A DNA stretch of 64,000 nucleotides, from assembly GCF_036245865.1 (NCBI RefSeq), contig NZ_BTTW01000003.1, positions 868,001-932,000 of the forward strand, written 5' to 3'. A program made the position numbers and the translations under genes. Shown piece by piece: positions 1 through 8,600 of the stretch; position 1 is the first letter of the stretch, and each line of letters opens with the position of its first letter. Source of the DNA: Corallococcus caeni. Lineage in GTDB: Bacteria; Myxococcota; Myxococcia; Myxococcales; Myxococcaceae. A model generated the notes under the pieces. That model ran no database searches. It saw only the letters and a list, made by a program, of their open reading frames with translations, and was not told the origin of the DNA.

Positions 1-1311
1 CGCGAAGGCGTCCGCCGTGGGGTAGCGCTGGCGCGTCAGCGCGTCCAGCTGCGCCTCCGGCACCTTCGAGCCCGGACGGAAGCCCGGATACCAGAGGTCC
101 TGAGGCTCCAGCGGGCGGCCCAGGCGGGTCTGGATCAGCTTCGCCACGCGCGGCACCAGCGGGGACTCCAGCAGCTGCGTGAGCAGCGCGCGCACGCGCT
201 CCTCCGGCAGGCCGCGGTCCAGCTCGAAGGCGCGCGCGATGCGCGTGGGCGCCACCGGCGAGTATGGATCCACCTTCCGCGACGCCTGGAACGTGGCCAG
301 CAGCCGCGCGTAGCGCGTGTCCGGCTCCGGCGCGGGGTCCGCCTTCGCGGCACGCTGGGGCGCGTTCGCCTCCACCGACTCCGGCGGCGCCACGCTGACC
401 TTGTTGGTGAAGGGGTCCCAGTCCACGCGCGGGTTGTCGATGACGGCGGCGGGAATGGTCTGCGTGACGATGCGCTCCATCACCTGGACGATCATCCGCT
501 GCTTCGCCAGGCCCTTCGGGTCCGTGTAGTCCGCCTTCAGCTCGTCGCGCAGGTTCCAGTGGCTGATGAGCCGCAGGCCCTGGGGGAAGAGGCGCTGGCC
601 CTTCGCGTCCACCAGGTGGTGCATCCAGACGTTGTACTCGGCGATGTAGAGGTTCGCGTCCGCGATGGCCTGCGACACCTTCTGCTCCACCGCCGCGGGC
701 ACGCGCCGGTTGAAGCGCGACGCGAGCTTCGCCTCCGCCCACTGCCGGCGCGTCCAGGACGGGCCCTCTTTCACGCGCTCGGCCAGCGTGGTGAGCGGGA
801 AGTTGAGCAGCACGACGAAGCCCGGCTTCGCCTGGAACAGGTCCGACGTGACGTTGGAGGACGGATCATACGCCGCGAGCAGCGGCTCCACCGGCAACAG
901 CGGCCCCAGGTCCAGGTCCGTGAACCACTGGAGCTCCCGCCCCAGCTCGTTCATGTGGCCGTCGAACTGTTCGAACAGCCCTTCAAAGCGCGTGAACGTC
1001 GCGTCCAGCTGGGGGCCGGTGGGCAGGAACTGCTCGCGCGCGAAGGCCGCCAGGTCCCCGTCCTCCGGCCGCCACAGCGTGGCCACCTGATCCACGCCGC
1101 GCTCGATGCGCGCGCGCTGGGCCTCGCCGTGCTGCTTCACCAGCTCCTGCTTGAGCGCGGTCAGCGCCTCCTTCGTCACGGGGGCGGCCGGCGCGGACGC
1201 GGAGGTGGACGCGGCGGCGGGCGGCGTGGGGACCGTGGAGGGGGAGGACGTGGCGCAGCCGAGGGCGGCGACGAGGGGGAGGAAGCGCAGGCGGAAGGTG
1301 GGGGCGGACAT
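1..1311 (-). CDS. Unknown secreted lipoprotein, 3' part cut by window edge
   Basis: Open reading frame on the minus strand that starts at the ATG at 1311 and runs off the left edge after 437 codons without a stop, so the C-terminus is missing. The N-terminus MSAPTFRLRFLPLVAALGCA is a lipoprotein signal peptide with a plausible lipobox before Cys-19, followed by a Pro/Ala/Ser/Thr-rich tether and then a long mostly helical-looking region rich in charged residues. I do not recognise a catalytic motif in the visible part and assign no function. It lies downstream of the cold-shock gene on the same strand, but a hairpin terminator separates the two, so it probably has its own promoter. The forward-strand frames over this region are shadows caused by high G+C. 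Confidence 0.75.
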   Translation of the reverse strand, partial: MSAPTFRLRFLPLVAALGCATSSPSTVPTPPAAASTSASAPAAPVTKEALTALKQELVKQHGEAQRARIERGVDQVATLWRPEDGDLAAFAREQFLPTGPQLDATFTRFEGLFEQFDGHMNELGRELQWFTDLDLGPLLPVEPLLAAYDPSSNVTSDLFQAKPGFVVLLNFPLTTLAERVKEGPSWTRRQWAEAKLASRFNRRVPAAVEQKVSQAIADANLYIAEYNVWMHHLVDAKGQRLFPQGLRLISHWNLRDELKADYTDPKGLAKQRMIVQVMERIVTQTIPAAVIDNPRVDWDPFTNKVSVAPPESVEANAPQRAAKADPAPEPDTRYARLLATFQASRKVDPYSPVAPTRIARAFELDRGLPEERVRALLTQLLESPLVPRVAKLIQTRLGRPLEPQDLWYPGFRPGSKVPEAQLDALTRQRYPTADAFA

Positions 1312-1329
1312 GCGGGCTCCGGAAAATAC

Positions 1330-1361
1330 AGAAGGCCCGACCCGTGAGAGCCGGACCTTCT
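1330..1361 (-). terminator. Rho-independent-like terminator of the cold-shock gene
   Basis: On the minus strand AGAAGGTCCG pairs over 10 positions (one G-U) with CGGGCCTTCT, with a loop of about 12 bases, followed by GTATTTTCC. It sits 25 bases after the cold-shock stop codon and just before the lipoprotein start at 1311. Confidence 0.6.
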
Positions 1362-1386
1362 TGGGTGAATCAGGAAACGGTCAGGC

Positions 1387-1590
1387 TCAGGCGGCGCGAA
1401 CGTTCTGCGCCTGCAGGCCCTTGGGGCCCTTGGTCACTTCGAACTCCACCTTCTGGCCCTCGGCCAGGGTGCGGAAGCCATCCATGTTGATGGCGGTGTG
1501 GTGGCAGAACACGTCCTCACCACCGCCGTCCTGCGTGATGAAGCCGAAGCCCTTCGCGTCGTTGAACCACTTCACGGTACCAGTCGCCAT
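1387..1590 (-). CDS. Cold-shock domain protein (CspA family)
   Basis: A 67-residue single cold-shock domain, the usual length of bacterial CspA-type proteins. It carries both RNA-binding motifs, KGFGFIT (residues about 13-19) and DVFCHH (about 26-31, the common form is DVFVHF or DVFVHH), and starts [10 protein letters not shown]. It is an OB-fold, nucleic-acid-binding protein that acts as an RNA chaperone or antiterminator in the cytoplasm. The ATG at 1590 is chosen because the family begins at this Met and a purine-rich AAAGAAG stretch lies upstream; a second in-frame ATG at 1608 would add only six residues. It is monocistronic: a hairpin at 1658-1683 lies upstream and a terminator at 1330-1361 downstream. 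Confidence 0.95.
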   Translation of the reverse strand: MATGTVKWFNDAKGFGFITQDGGGEDVFCHHTAINMDGFRTLAEGQKVEFEVTKGPKGLQAQNVRAA

Positions 1591-1657
1591 TTGCTGTTCT
1601 TCTTTCATCGCGGACAGGAAGAGTCGCCGTCCGGTCCTACAGAGTTCAACCCTACAA

Positions 1658-1683
1658 GACGGGCGCAAGCCTAAGCGCCCGTC
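1658..1683 (-). terminator. Hairpin after the M2 peptidase gene
   Basis: Perfect 9-bp inverted repeat (GACGGGCGC / GCGCCCGTC) with an 8-base loop, 40 bases past the peptidase stop codon and followed on the minus strand by TTGTAGGGTT. It could end the peptidase transcript, or lie in the cold-shock 5' region. Confidence 0.45.
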
Positions 1684-1724
1684 CCGGGAGAAGTCCACTC
1701 CCTGGATACGTCAGCCGTGAAACG

Positions 1725-3584
1725 TCACCAGCCGCACTTCTGGCCCTTGTTCTGCTCCTGGAGCCAGCGACGCAGCGGGGCGAAGTACTCCAGCATCGGC
1801 GTGGCATCCATCTGGCGGGAGCCCGTCATCGCGGCGAGCGCGTCCGGCCACGGCTTGCTCGCGCCCATCTCCAGCATGGCCTGCAGGCGCTGGCCCGCGG
1901 CCTTGTTGCCGTAGATGGAGCACTCGTTGAGCGCGCCCTTGTAGCCCGCGGCCTCGCACAGCGCCTTGTGGAACTGGAACTGGAGGATCCGCGCGAGGAA
2001 GTAGCGCGTGTACGGCACGTTGGCCGGCACGTGGTACTTGGCGCCCGCGTCGAAGTCCTGCTCCGTGCGCGCCACCGGCGCGGCCACGCCCTGGTACTTC
2101 GTGCGCAGCGCCCACCAGCTCTTGTTGTAGTCCGCCGGCTTCACCTTCCCGCTGAACACGTCCCAGCGCCACTGGTCCACCAGCAGGCCGAAGGGCAGGA
2201 AGGCCACCTTCTCCAGCGCGTCCTTCAGCTGGAGGTTGATGACGTTCTTGTCGTTCTTCTCCACCGCGTTCAGCAGGCCCGCCTGCTGGAGGTAGGCCGG
2301 GGTGATGGAGAGCGTGAGCGCGTCGCCAATGGCCTCGTGGAAGCCGTCGTTGGCGCCCGCCTGAAAGAGGACGGGGAGCTTGTAGTAGTACGTGTAGTAG
2401 TAGTCGTGGCCCAGCTCGTGGTGGATGGTGACCAGGTCCTCCTCGGTGGGCTTGATGCACATCTTGATGCGCAGGTCGTTGTCGTACGTCACGTCCCACG
2501 CGGACGCGTGGCAGACGACGTCGCGGTCCTTGGGCTTGGTGAACTGCGAGCGCTCCCAGAAGGTCTGCGGCAGCGGCTTCATGCCCAGCGAGGTGAAGAA
2601 CTTCTCACCCAGCTTCACCATCTTCTGCGGGTCGTAGCCCTGCTTCACCAGGGCGCTGCCGACGTCCAGGCTGGCCTGGCCGGGGAACGGCTCCACCAGC
2701 GGGTAGATGTTGTTCCACTCCTGCGCCCACATGTTGCCCAGCAGGTGCGCGGGGATGGGCTTGCCGGCGGGCACCTTCGCCTCGCCGTACTGCTTGGCGA
2801 GCCGGCCGCGCACGTAGCAGTGCAGCTCGTCGTACATGGGCTTCACCTGGCCCCAGAGCCGCTGCGCCTCCGTCTCGAACTCGGCGGGGGTCATGTCGTA
2901 GGACGACCGCCACAGCGTGCCCAGGTCGTTGAAGCCGATGTCCTTCGCGCCCGCGTTGGAGAGGTCCACCAGCTGCGTGTAGAGCGGGCGCATGGGGCGG
3001 CTGATGGCGTGCCAGCCGGTCCACGCGTCCAGCAGCTCATCCGCGTTGCGGCTCTCCGCCATCACGTCGGACAGCTCCTCCAGGTCGCGGCACTTCCCCT
3101 TGCCGTCCTTGCCGCAGTACTTGCCCTTGCCGTAGAGGCCCTCCAGCTTCGCGGCGGTGGCGGCCAGCTCCGCGCGCTGCTTGGGGTTCGCCGGGGCGGG
3201 CAGCGTCTGGGACACGCGCAGGAGGTGCAGCATGCGCGCGGTGTCTGCGTCCAGCTTCAGCCCGTCGAAGCGGCGCGACTCCTTGATGGCGTTGTTGACG
3301 TAGGCCATCACCTCTTCGTTGACGGACGCGGCGTTCCGCTCCGTGTCGTCGGTGATGTACGTGCTCTTGATCCACTCAGCGGTGGCCTGGCGGGTCCAGA
3401 GCTGCTTCAGGTCCGCGTTGAGCTTCTCGGCGAACTGCTTCGCCTCCGCGGGCGTGGCCTTCGCGGCCGGAGCGGGCGTGGCCTTCGCGGCCGGAGCGGG
3501 CGTCGTCTGCGCGCTGGCGGCGGGCGCCGCGAGCGACAGGGCGGCCAGGGCCGCGCGAATCAAGGACTGGGGGGAGCGGGTCAT
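1725..3584 (-). CDS. Secreted M2-family zinc metallopeptidase (ACE-like peptidyl-dipeptidase)
   Basis: A 619-residue protein with a signal peptide (about residues 1-25, ending AAPAASA) and a short Pro/Ala/Lys tether containing two copies of ATPAPAAK. The zinc-binding motif HHELGH is near residue 390, followed about 20 residues later by the third ligand in FHEAIGD; this spacing and the sequence around it are those of the M2 family (angiotensin-converting enzyme and bacterial relatives), which remove C-terminal dipeptides. Length fits single-domain bacterial members. It is probably periplasmic or secreted and used in peptide nutrition, which fits a predatory or proteolytic lifestyle (inference). 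I chose the ATG at 3584 over an in-frame GTG at 3596 because the signal peptide then begins with MTRSPQSLIR. The tether is encoded by a short direct repeat at about 3450-3500. Confidence 0.9.
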   Translation of the reverse strand: MTRSPQSLIRAALAALSLAAPAASAQTTPAPAAKATPAPAAKATPAEAKQFAEKLNADLKQLWTRQATAEWIKSTYITDDTERNAASVNEEVMAYVNNAIKESRRFDGLKLDADTARMLHLLRVSQTLPAPANPKQRAELAATAAKLEGLYGKGKYCGKDGKGKCRDLEELSDVMAESRNADELLDAWTGWHAISRPMRPLYTQLVDLSNAGAKDIGFNDLGTLWRSSYDMTPAEFETEAQRLWGQVKPMYDELHCYVRGRLAKQYGEAKVPAGKPIPAHLLGNMWAQEWNNIYPLVEPFPGQASLDVGSALVKQGYDPQKMVKLGEKFFTSLGMKPLPQTFWERSQFTKPKDRDVVCHASAWDVTYDNDLRIKMCIKPTEEDLVTIHHELGHDYYYTYYYKLPVLFQAGANDGFHEAIGDALTLSITPAYLQQAGLLNAVEKNDKNVINLQLKDALEKVAFLPFGLLVDQWRWDVFSGKVKPADYNKSWWALRTKYQGVAAPVARTEQDFDAGAKYHVPANVPYTRYFLARILQFQFHKALCEAAGYKGALNECSIYGNKAAGQRLQAMLEMGASKPWPDALAAMTGSRQMDATPMLEYFAPLRRWLQEQNKGQKCGW

Positions 3585-3827
3585 GGGCGCGGACACTATG
3601 GGAAGTGCCCTGCCCTCGCACCCGCGAAGTCAAGGCGCCCGCGCGCCCTGTTCACCGCGCGCGGACCAGACGCAATGCGGCGACGAACGGAGGCCCGGAC
3701 GGGGGTCGTCCGGAGGGCAGCCAGCCGTGACGGGCGCGCCCTGCCGTGCCGCTACAGGCAGTGACAGCTTTGCTTCATGCTCCTGGGACACACGAAGGAT
3801 GCGCACTGGCCCGCGCCAGAGGCCGCG

Positions 3828-4874
3828 ATGGACCAGGCGCGCGAGTTCCTGGAGGCCTGCCGGGACAGGCACGTGCTCGTCGCGCCGCACACGGACGTGG
3901 ACGGGCTCACGTCCGGGGTGCTGATGGTCCGGGCCCTCCAGTCCCTGGGAGCCCGGCCGACGGCGCGCCTGCCGGGCAAGGGAGAGGACGTCCACCATCC
4001 GGGGTTCCTGGAGCGGCTGGGCGCCTCGTCCACGGAGGCACTGGTGGTGCTGGACATGGGCAGCCGCGCGGAGCCGCTGCTGCCCGGCGTGCCCACGCTG
4101 GTGGTGGATCACCATGCGTCGGAGTCCTTTCCTCCCGGCGCGCAGGTGCTCACCGCCCACGGCCATGAGCCCGTGGCGAACACCAGCCTGCTCACGTACG
4201 TGCTGACGTCGTCGTTCGTCGTCCCCGGTCCGCTGGAGTGGGTGGCGGTGCTGGGGACGGTGGCGGACCTGGGTGTGGACGCGCCGATGCCGTTCCTCAA
4301 GGACGCGCTGCGGCGGGCGAAGCGTTCGTCCGTCACGGAGGCGGTGGCGCTGCTCAACGCGGCGCGCCGCTCCAGCCGGTTCGCGGCGCCGCTGGCCATG
4401 CAGGTGCTGCTGCGCGCGGGCAGCGCGACGGACATCGCGGAGGGGCGCGTGCCCGGCGTGGACGCGCTGCGCGACTGCCGCCTGGAGGTGCAGCGCGAGG
4501 TGGCCCGGTGCGCGAAGACGCCGCCGCGCTTCTCGGGGAACCTGGCGCTCCTGATGTTCAGCTCCGAGGCGCAGGTGCATCCGCTGGTGGCCATGCGCTG
4601 GGTGCAGCGGTTGCCGGACCACATCGTCGTCGCCGCCAACACGGGCTACCTGCCCGGCCGCGTGAACTTCGTGCTGCGAAGCCGCGCACCAGTGGACCTG
4701 CTCGCGCTGCTGCGGGGGCTGGACCTGCCGCCGCTGGGGGGCTCCTACGCGCACGGCCATGCACGGGCCACGGGCGGCAGCCTCGCCCCCTCGGACTTCC
4801 TGCGCCTGATGGAGGCGCTGGGCTTCCGGGGGCTGAGCGACCGGGACGTGGAGCGGCGCGGCGTCGCGCCCTGA
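3828..4874 (+). CDS. DHH-family phosphoesterase (RecJ/NrnA-like)
   Basis: A 348-residue protein with the DHH superfamily motifs in order: HTDVDGLTSG (motif I, N-terminus), VVLDMGS (motif II), VVDHHASE (motif III, the name-giving DHH) and a later HGHARATGG segment resembling the GGGH-type DHHA1 substrate motif. Members hydrolyse phosphodiester bonds in single-stranded DNA, short RNA or small nucleotides with Mn2+. The length and the lack of an extra OB domain are nearer to NrnA-like and archaeal RecJ-like proteins than to full bacterial RecJ; the substrate cannot be told. An upstream ATG at 3777 in the same frame would add 17 residues; I prefer 3828 because homologues begin close to the EFLEACRDRHVLV strand. 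It is divergent from the M2 peptidase. Confidence 0.82.
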   Translation: MDQAREFLEACRDRHVLVAPHTDVDGLTSGVLMVRALQSLGARPTARLPGKGEDVHHPGFLERLGASSTEALVVLDMGSRAEPLLPGVPTLVVDHHASESFPPGAQVLTAHGHEPVANTSLLTYVLTSSFVVPGPLEWVAVLGTVADLGVDAPMPFLKDALRRAKRSSVTEAVALLNAARRSSRFAAPLAMQVLLRAGSATDIAEGRVPGVDALRDCRLEVQREVARCAKTPPRFSGNLALLMFSSEAQVHPLVAMRWVQRLPDHIVVAANTGYLPGRVNFVLRSRAPVDLLALLRGLDLPPLGGSYAHGHARATGGSLAPSDFLRLMEALGFRGLSDRDVERRGVAP

Positions 4875-4934
4875 CAGGACGCTGGGACGCGGGGGCGATG
4901 AGCAGCGCAAGCCCGTTGCGATATGACGGGGTGG

Positions 4935-5480
4935 ATGCCTCGCGCCCTCTTCGCCCTCCTCTCCTCGCTGTGCCTCGTCGCCTGCGGCTCGACGAACGAT
5001 GATCCGCCCACTCCCGGTGGCGAAGCCTGCGAGCGGTACACCTTCCCGCTGTCGGACACGTCGACGGCCAGTCACGTGAGCTCGTGCGGCAGCACCGCGT
5101 GCGGCAACGGAGAGAACCCGCCCAACTCCGGCATGCACTGCTCCACGTGGCTGTCGTGCCGCAGCTTCGACACGGAGCAGCCGCGCTGTTCGTGGATCCA
5201 CAACCTGGAGCACGGCCACGCGGTGTTCCTCTACAACTGCCCGGAGGGCTGCGCCGACGACGTCGCGAAGCTGGAGGCCGCGATGGCGAAGGCCGCGGTG
5301 GGCAGCAACGGCGTGCGCCGCGCGCTCGTCGCGCCGGACTCGCAGCTGCCCAAGCGCTTCGCCGCGCTGCTGTGGCGCCGCACGTACCTGATGGACTCCG
5401 TGGACCCGGACGCGCTCACGTGTCTGCTCGCGTTGCAGGACGTGGACGCGAATGAGCCGGGCCTGGTCTGCCCTCCGTGA
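4935..5480 (+). CDS. DUF3105-type lipoprotein
   Basis: A 181-residue protein with a short lipoprotein signal (LLSSLCLVACGS, lipobox LVAC). The mature part holds the features I associate with DUF3105: NPPNSGMHC near residue 55 and WIHNLEHGHAVFLYNCP near residue 83, with several cysteines that could form disulfides. The conserved NLEHGH is the family hallmark; biochemical function is unknown. ATG at 4923 is an alternative start, but 4935 gives the more typical lipoprotein N-terminus and has GGGG upstream. It follows the DHH gene by 60 bases on the same strand and may be co-transcribed. Confidence 0.75.
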   Translation: MPRALFALLSSLCLVACGSTNDDPPTPGGEACERYTFPLSDTSTASHVSSCGSTACGNGENPPNSGMHCSTWLSCRSFDTEQPRCSWIHNLEHGHAVFLYNCPEGCADDVAKLEAAMAKAAVGSNGVRRALVAPDSQLPKRFAALLWRRTYLMDSVDPDALTCLLALQDVDANEPGLVCPP

Positions 5481-5558
5481 AACAACGGTGAGCACGCGAC
5501 AGGTAGTGCTGGCGCGAGAGGAATCCACTCCACCGGGAGTGTGACTGGCCAGCCAACC

Positions 5559-5588
5559 TTGCGCTCGCTCGGGCAACGTCTCTTAATT
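5559..5588 (+). promoter_or_regulatory. Candidate sigma70-like promoter of the NRPS gene
   Basis: TTGCGC at 5559-5564, an 18-base spacer and TTAATT at 5583-5588. This is the only A+T-rich spot in the 190-base gap before the NRPS. Weak evidence from motif and position only. Confidence 0.3.
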
Positions 5589-5674
5589 CGACGCACGCGC
5601 CAGCCCCTGTTTCATCCGCTTCCGTGTCCCGCGCGGCGGCACTGACACCCCTTTCGCGGGGGCGGCGCGTCGCC

Positions 5675-8600
5675 ATGACCGAGACCGTCGACGCCCCCGT
5701 GTCCCCGAAGGGGCCGGCTCCTCGAAACATCGCTGATGCCTTCGAGGCGCAGGCCTCGCTTCGTCCCCACGCGGTCGCCATCCGCTGTGACGGACAGCAG
5801 CTCACGTACGCGGAGCTGGAGGCCCGCGCGAACCGGCTCGCGGGCTGGTTGAAGGCACAGGGCGTGGGCCGTGAGCGGCCCCAGGTGGGCGTGTGCCTGC
5901 CACGCTCGGTGGACCTCGTTGTCACACTGGTTGGCATCCTCAAGGCGGGGGGCGCGTACGTCCCGTTGGATCCGGAGTACCCCTCAGAGCGGCTCGCGTT
6001 CATGGCCACGGACTCGCGCGTGCGGATCATCGTCACGCACGCCGGGCTTGAGTCGCGGCTGCCCTCGGGGGACTGGCGCACGCTCTGCCTGGACACGCAG
6101 GCGGAGGCGCTCGCGGGCTTCGGTGAAGGGCCCATCGCGCGGGACGTGGTGGAGGACGACCTGGCCTACGTCGTCTTCACGTCCGGCTCCACGGGCCGGC
6201 CCAAGGGCGTGTGCGTGCCCCACCGGGGCGTGCTGCGGCTGGTGCTGGGCGCGGACTACGTGCACCTGGGGCCGGACGAGGTGCTGTTGCAGCTGGCGCC
6301 CGTGGCCTTCGACGCGTCCACGTTCGAGCTCTGGGGCGCGCTGCTCAACGGCGGCCGCGTGGCGGTGTTCTCGCGCGGGGCCGCCGCGCTGGACGAGCTG
6401 GGCGACTTCCTGCGCGCGGAGCGGGTGACGACGGCGTTCCTCACCACCGGTCTGTTCAACACGCTGGTGGACCGGGGCCTGCCGGGGACGGAGACGCTGC
6501 GGCAGCTCTACACGGGCGGCGAGGTGATGTCCCTGCCCCACGCGCGCCGGGCGCTGGAGGCCCTGCCGCGCACGCGCATCTTCAACTGCTACGGCCCCAC
6601 GGAGAACACCACCTTCACGAGCTGCCAGCTCCTGCGCGCGCCGCTCGGCTCCGAGCCCGCGCCCATCGGCCACGCCATCTCCGGCACGCGGATGTACGTG
6701 CTGGACGCGGACGGGCGCGAGCTGCCCGTGGGCGCCGTGGGCGAGCTGTACACGGGAGGCACCGGCGTCGCGTGGGGCTACTGGGAGCGACCCGAGCTCA
6801 CCGCCGAGCGGTTCCTGCCGGATCCCTTCAGCCCTGAACCGGGCGCGCGCATGTATCGCTCGGGGGACCTCGCGCGCAGGCTCGAGGACGGCGCGGTGGA
6901 CTTCGTGGGACGCGTGGACCACCAGGTCAAGGTGCGCGGCTTCCGCATCGAGCCGGGAGAGGTTGAAGCTGCGCTGCGCCTGCATGCCTCCGTTCAGGAG
7001 GCCGTGGTGATGGTGCGCGAGGACGTGCCGGGAGACCGGCGGCTCGTGGCGTACGTGACGGCCTCCGAGCCCCTCACGGCGCCAGCGCTGCGAGCCCACC
7101 TGAAGGCCCACCTGCCCGTGCACATGCTGCCCTCGGCCATCGTCGTCCTGGACGCGATGCCGCTCACCGCGAACGGCAAGGTGGAGCGCAAGGCCCTGCC
7201 GGATCCGCGCGACTGCCCCGGGGCCGAGGAGGACTTCGTCGCGCCGGAGACCGCGCTGGAGCGGACCGTCGCGAAGGTCTGGGCGGACGTGCTGCGCGTG
7301 GACGCGGTCAGCGCCACGGCGGACTTCTTCGAGCTGGGTGGGCAATCCCTCCTGGCCACGCAGGCCATCGGCCGCCTGTGCGACGTGCTCGGGCGTCCCG
7401 TCCCGCTGCGCTCGCTGTTCGCCCTGCCCGTGCTGAGGGACTTCGCCGCCGCGCTGGAGGCAGCCGCTCCCGCGGCGGAGCGTGCCGAAGCGCCCATCCC
7501 TCCGTGCGCGGATGCGGAGCGGGAGCAGCTGTCGTTCGCGCAGCAGCGGCTGTGGTTCCTGGACCAGTGGATGCCGGGCTCCGCGCTGTACTCCCTGCCG
7601 TTCGCGTTCCGACTGGAAGGCCCCCTGGAGTCGGCCGTCCTGGAGCAGGCGCTCCAGGCCGTGGTGGACCGGCATGAGTCCCTGCGCACTTCCTTCCCCG
7701 GTGAGGGCGCCGCCATCCAGCATGTCGCCGCGCACGTGCCCGTGACGCTGGAGCGCGCGGAGAGCGGCTCGGAGGCAGACACGCTCGCGTGCATGCAGCG
7801 TGAAGGGGAGCGTCCGTTCGATCTGGCCCGGGGTCCGTTGTTCCGCGCGCTGCTCATCCGTGAGGCGGAGCAACGGCACGTGCTGGTGCTCAACCTGCAC
7901 CACATCGTCTCCGACGGCTGGTCCTTCGGCGTGCTGTACCACGAGCTGTCCACCGCATACCGCGCGCGCGGAGCCGTCACCGACCTGTCATCCCTGCCCA
8001 TCCAGTATCCCGACTACGCGGCGTGGCAGCGCCAGTGGCTCCAGGGAGACGTGCTCCAGCGGGAGCTGGGCTTCTGGAAGGAGCAGCTCGCGGACGTGCC
8101 GCATGTGCTGGAGCTGCCCACCGACCGGCCGCGCGCCGCCGTGCAGCGGTTCGAGGGCACCGTCCATCGCTTCACGGTTCCCGCCGGACTTCACGGTGCG
8201 CTGGAGGAACTGGCCCGCCGGGAAGGGGCCACGCTGTTCATGGCCCTGCTCACCGGGTTCCAGGTGCTGCTGTCGCGTTACAGCGGCCAGCGGGACTTCG
8301 TGGTGGGCACGCCCATCGCGAACCGCACGCGAAAGGAGCTGGAGGGGCTCATCGGCTTCTTCGTCAACACGCTGCCCATCCGTGCGCGCTTCCAGGGGGA
8401 ACCCTCGTTCCTTCAGCTCCTCGGACAGGTGCGCGACCGCGCGCTGGGGGCCTATGCCCATCAACACCTGCCGTTCGAGAAGCTGGTCGAAGCGCTCCAG
8501 GTCGAACGTGAGTCGAGCCGCACGCCCCTCATCCAGGTGCTGTTCGCGCTCCAGAACGCGCCCACGTCACGGCTCCAGTTCCCGGACGTCACCGTCACCC

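Noticed and set aside
1968-3764. 598-codon forward frame over the M2 peptidase gene
   Set aside because: Antisense shadow: Leu/Arg/Val/His-rich translation typical of the reverse of a GC3-biased gene; the minus-strand protein has a zinc motif and signal peptide.
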